From Anaerosalibacter massiliensis (GTDB lineage Bacteria > Bacillota > Clostridia > Tissierellales > Sporanaerobacteraceae), in NCBI GenBank assembly GCA_000751555.1, contig CCEZ01000043.1, positions 372,001-436,000 of the forward strand: DNA of 64,000 nucleotides, given 5' to 3'. Positions 62,954-64,000 of the stretch are shown here, in pieces; position 1 is the stretch's first letter, and each line of letters starts with the position of its first letter. Both the position numbers and the translations under genes were made by a program. Under the pieces are notes generated by a model. That model was not told where the DNA came from and ran no database searches. It saw only the letters and a program-made list of their open reading frames with translations.

Positions 62954-63982
62954 TTATCCAATCAAAGCTTCTATGAATTTTTCTGCATCAAAAGGTTGGA
63001 GATCGTCTATTCCCTCTCCTACACCTATTAGTTTTACCGGTACATTTAATTCAGATTGTAATGCTATCACTACCCCACCTTTTGCTGTTCCATCAAGTTT
63101 AGTTAAAACTATTCCTGTAATATCACATGCTTCTTTAAATACTTTTGCTTGTAAAATAGCATTTTGTCCTGTAGTTGCATCTACAACTAATAGAACCTCT
63201 TTACTAGCTTCTGGATATTCTCTCTCTACTACCCTGAATATTTTATTTAACTCATTCATTAAATTTTTCTTATTATGAAGCCTACCTGCAGTATCACATA
63301 TTAGCACATCAGATTCTCTAGCTTTTGCTGCTTGAATGCCATCATATATAACTGCTGCTGGATCCGAGCCTTCCTGGTGAGCTATTAGATCTACATTAGC
63401 TCTATTTGCCCATTCTTCCAACTGCTCAATAGCAGCTGCTCTAAAAGTATCTCCTGCTGCAATTAATACTTTTTTGCCTTCTTCTTTTAAATTCCAGGCC
63501 ATTTTTCCAATAGTGGTAGTTTTGCCTGCTCCATTAACTCCTACTACCAAAATAATGGCTGGAGACGTCTTTACATTTAATTTCCTATCTAATTTTGATT
63601 CTTCTACACTTTTTAAGGTTTTTTCTATCTCTTCTTTCAGGAGTATCCTAATGTCATTAGCTTCTTTAATTTTATTTTCTTTAGCTCTTTCTTTAATATT
63701 ATCTATTATTTCCATAGTAGTATTAACTCCTACATCAGCAGTAATAAGAATCTCTTCTAACTCGTCAAATAAATCATCATCTATTTTCCCATAAGATTTA
63801 AGAATACTATCTATTTTATCTGTTACTCCCTGTCGTGTTTTAGAAAGGCCTTTTTTAAGCTTTGTAAAAAAATCTTCTTTTTCTATTACTTCATCTTTTT
63901 CAACCTCTTTTATTTCGTCTTTTACTTCATTTTCTAAATCTTCCACTTTATCTTTTTTAAATTTATCAAAGAATTTAAACAT
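62954..63982 (-). CDS. ftsY: Signal recognition particle receptor FtsY
   Basis: 342 aa: acidic N-terminal A-domain, then NG domain with P-loop VGVNGAGKTTTIGKMA, DTFRAAAIEQL, DTAGRLHNK and TKLDGTAKGG. Docks SRP-ribosome complexes to the membrane. AAGGAGG site precedes ATG. Confidence 0.96.
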   Translation of the reverse strand: MFKFFDKFKKDKVEDLENEVKDEIKEVEKDEVIEKEDFFTKLKKGLSKTRQGVTDKIDSILKSYGKIDDDLFDELEEILITADVGVNTTMEIIDNIKERAKENKIKEANDIRILLKEEIEKTLKSVEESKLDRKLNVKTSPAIILVVGVNGAGKTTTIGKMAWNLKEEGKKVLIAAGDTFRAAAIEQLEEWANRANVDLIAHQEGSDPAAVIYDGIQAAKARESDVLICDTAGRLHNKKNLMNELNKIFRVVEREYPEASKEVLLVVDATTGQNAILQAKVFKEACDITGIVLTKLDGTAKGGVVIALQSELNVPVKLIGVGEGIDDLQPFDAEKFIEALIG

Positions 63983-64000
63983 TTCATTCCTCCTTATCTA

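Noticed and set aside
1-64000. CRISPR array, tRNA or rRNA genes
   Set aside because: No regularly spaced repeat array, cloverleaf or rRNA segment was seen on either strand.

Overview
The window is AT-rich and almost entirely coded on the minus strand. It belongs to an anaerobic, endospore-forming member of the Clostridia. The evidence is the set of sporulation genes (spo0A, spoIVB, spoIIM, gerW/ytfJ, dacF), a ferredoxin-dependent 2-oxoacid oxidoreductase, a carboxyltransferase, and the OLE RNA/oapA locus typical of anaerobic and extremophilic Firmicutes. Gene order resembles Tissierellales-type genomes, but that placement is inference. TTG start codons are frequent, including that of spo0A. 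Layout in coordinate order: (1) 1-34 kb is chromosomal core: three tandem M42 aminopeptidases, cheR, an aroH/cmk/plsC/ispH-S1 cluster, a flavoprotein and a phosphatase, korDABC with a coupled RpiR-type regulator, a pyruvate carboxylase B/oxaloacetate decarboxylase alpha-type carboxyltransferase, mnmM, rluB, an FAD oxidoreductase paired with an iron-sulfur partner, two D,D-carboxypeptidases flanking gerW and scpA/scpB, nucleoside phosphorylases, a XerD-like protein with two altered catalytic residues, spoIIM, a Nudix hydrolase, a DUF3866 protein that appears to start at CTG, and a glycosyltransferase/steB/steA envelope cluster. (2) 34.15-51.18 kb is a ~17 kb integrative element inserted in the 3' end of spo0A. 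It is bounded by an exact 68-bp direct repeat and carries a tyrosine integrase, an XRE switch with divergent promoters, early small ORFs, a possible sigma-like regulator, scaffold, HK97-type (DUF5309-like) capsid protein, a RepL-like protein with a repeat-rich candidate origin, small and large terminase, portal, a lipoprotein and two head-completion-like proteins. I see no tail, tape-measure or lysis genes. It looks like a capsid-forming phage satellite, or a tail-less prophage, that would need a helper. (3) 51.1-64 kb is again core: spo0A, spoIVB, recN, argR, tlyA, oapA, the large OLE RNA, ispA, xseB, xseA, a TsaD-like protein, nusB, a DUF2273/amaP/Asp23 envelope-stress trio and ftsY. The most notable features are: the element rebuilds the last codons of spo0A and also supplies a near-copy of the spo0A terminator whose 3' arm holds the integrase ribosome-binding site; the element packages DNA without visible tail genes; the OLE RNA has its own consensus promoter and terminator; and the element contains several unassigned structured RNAs, including a probable IS200/IS605 (TnpB/omega-RNA) relic and a promoter-plus-terminator small-RNA candidate.
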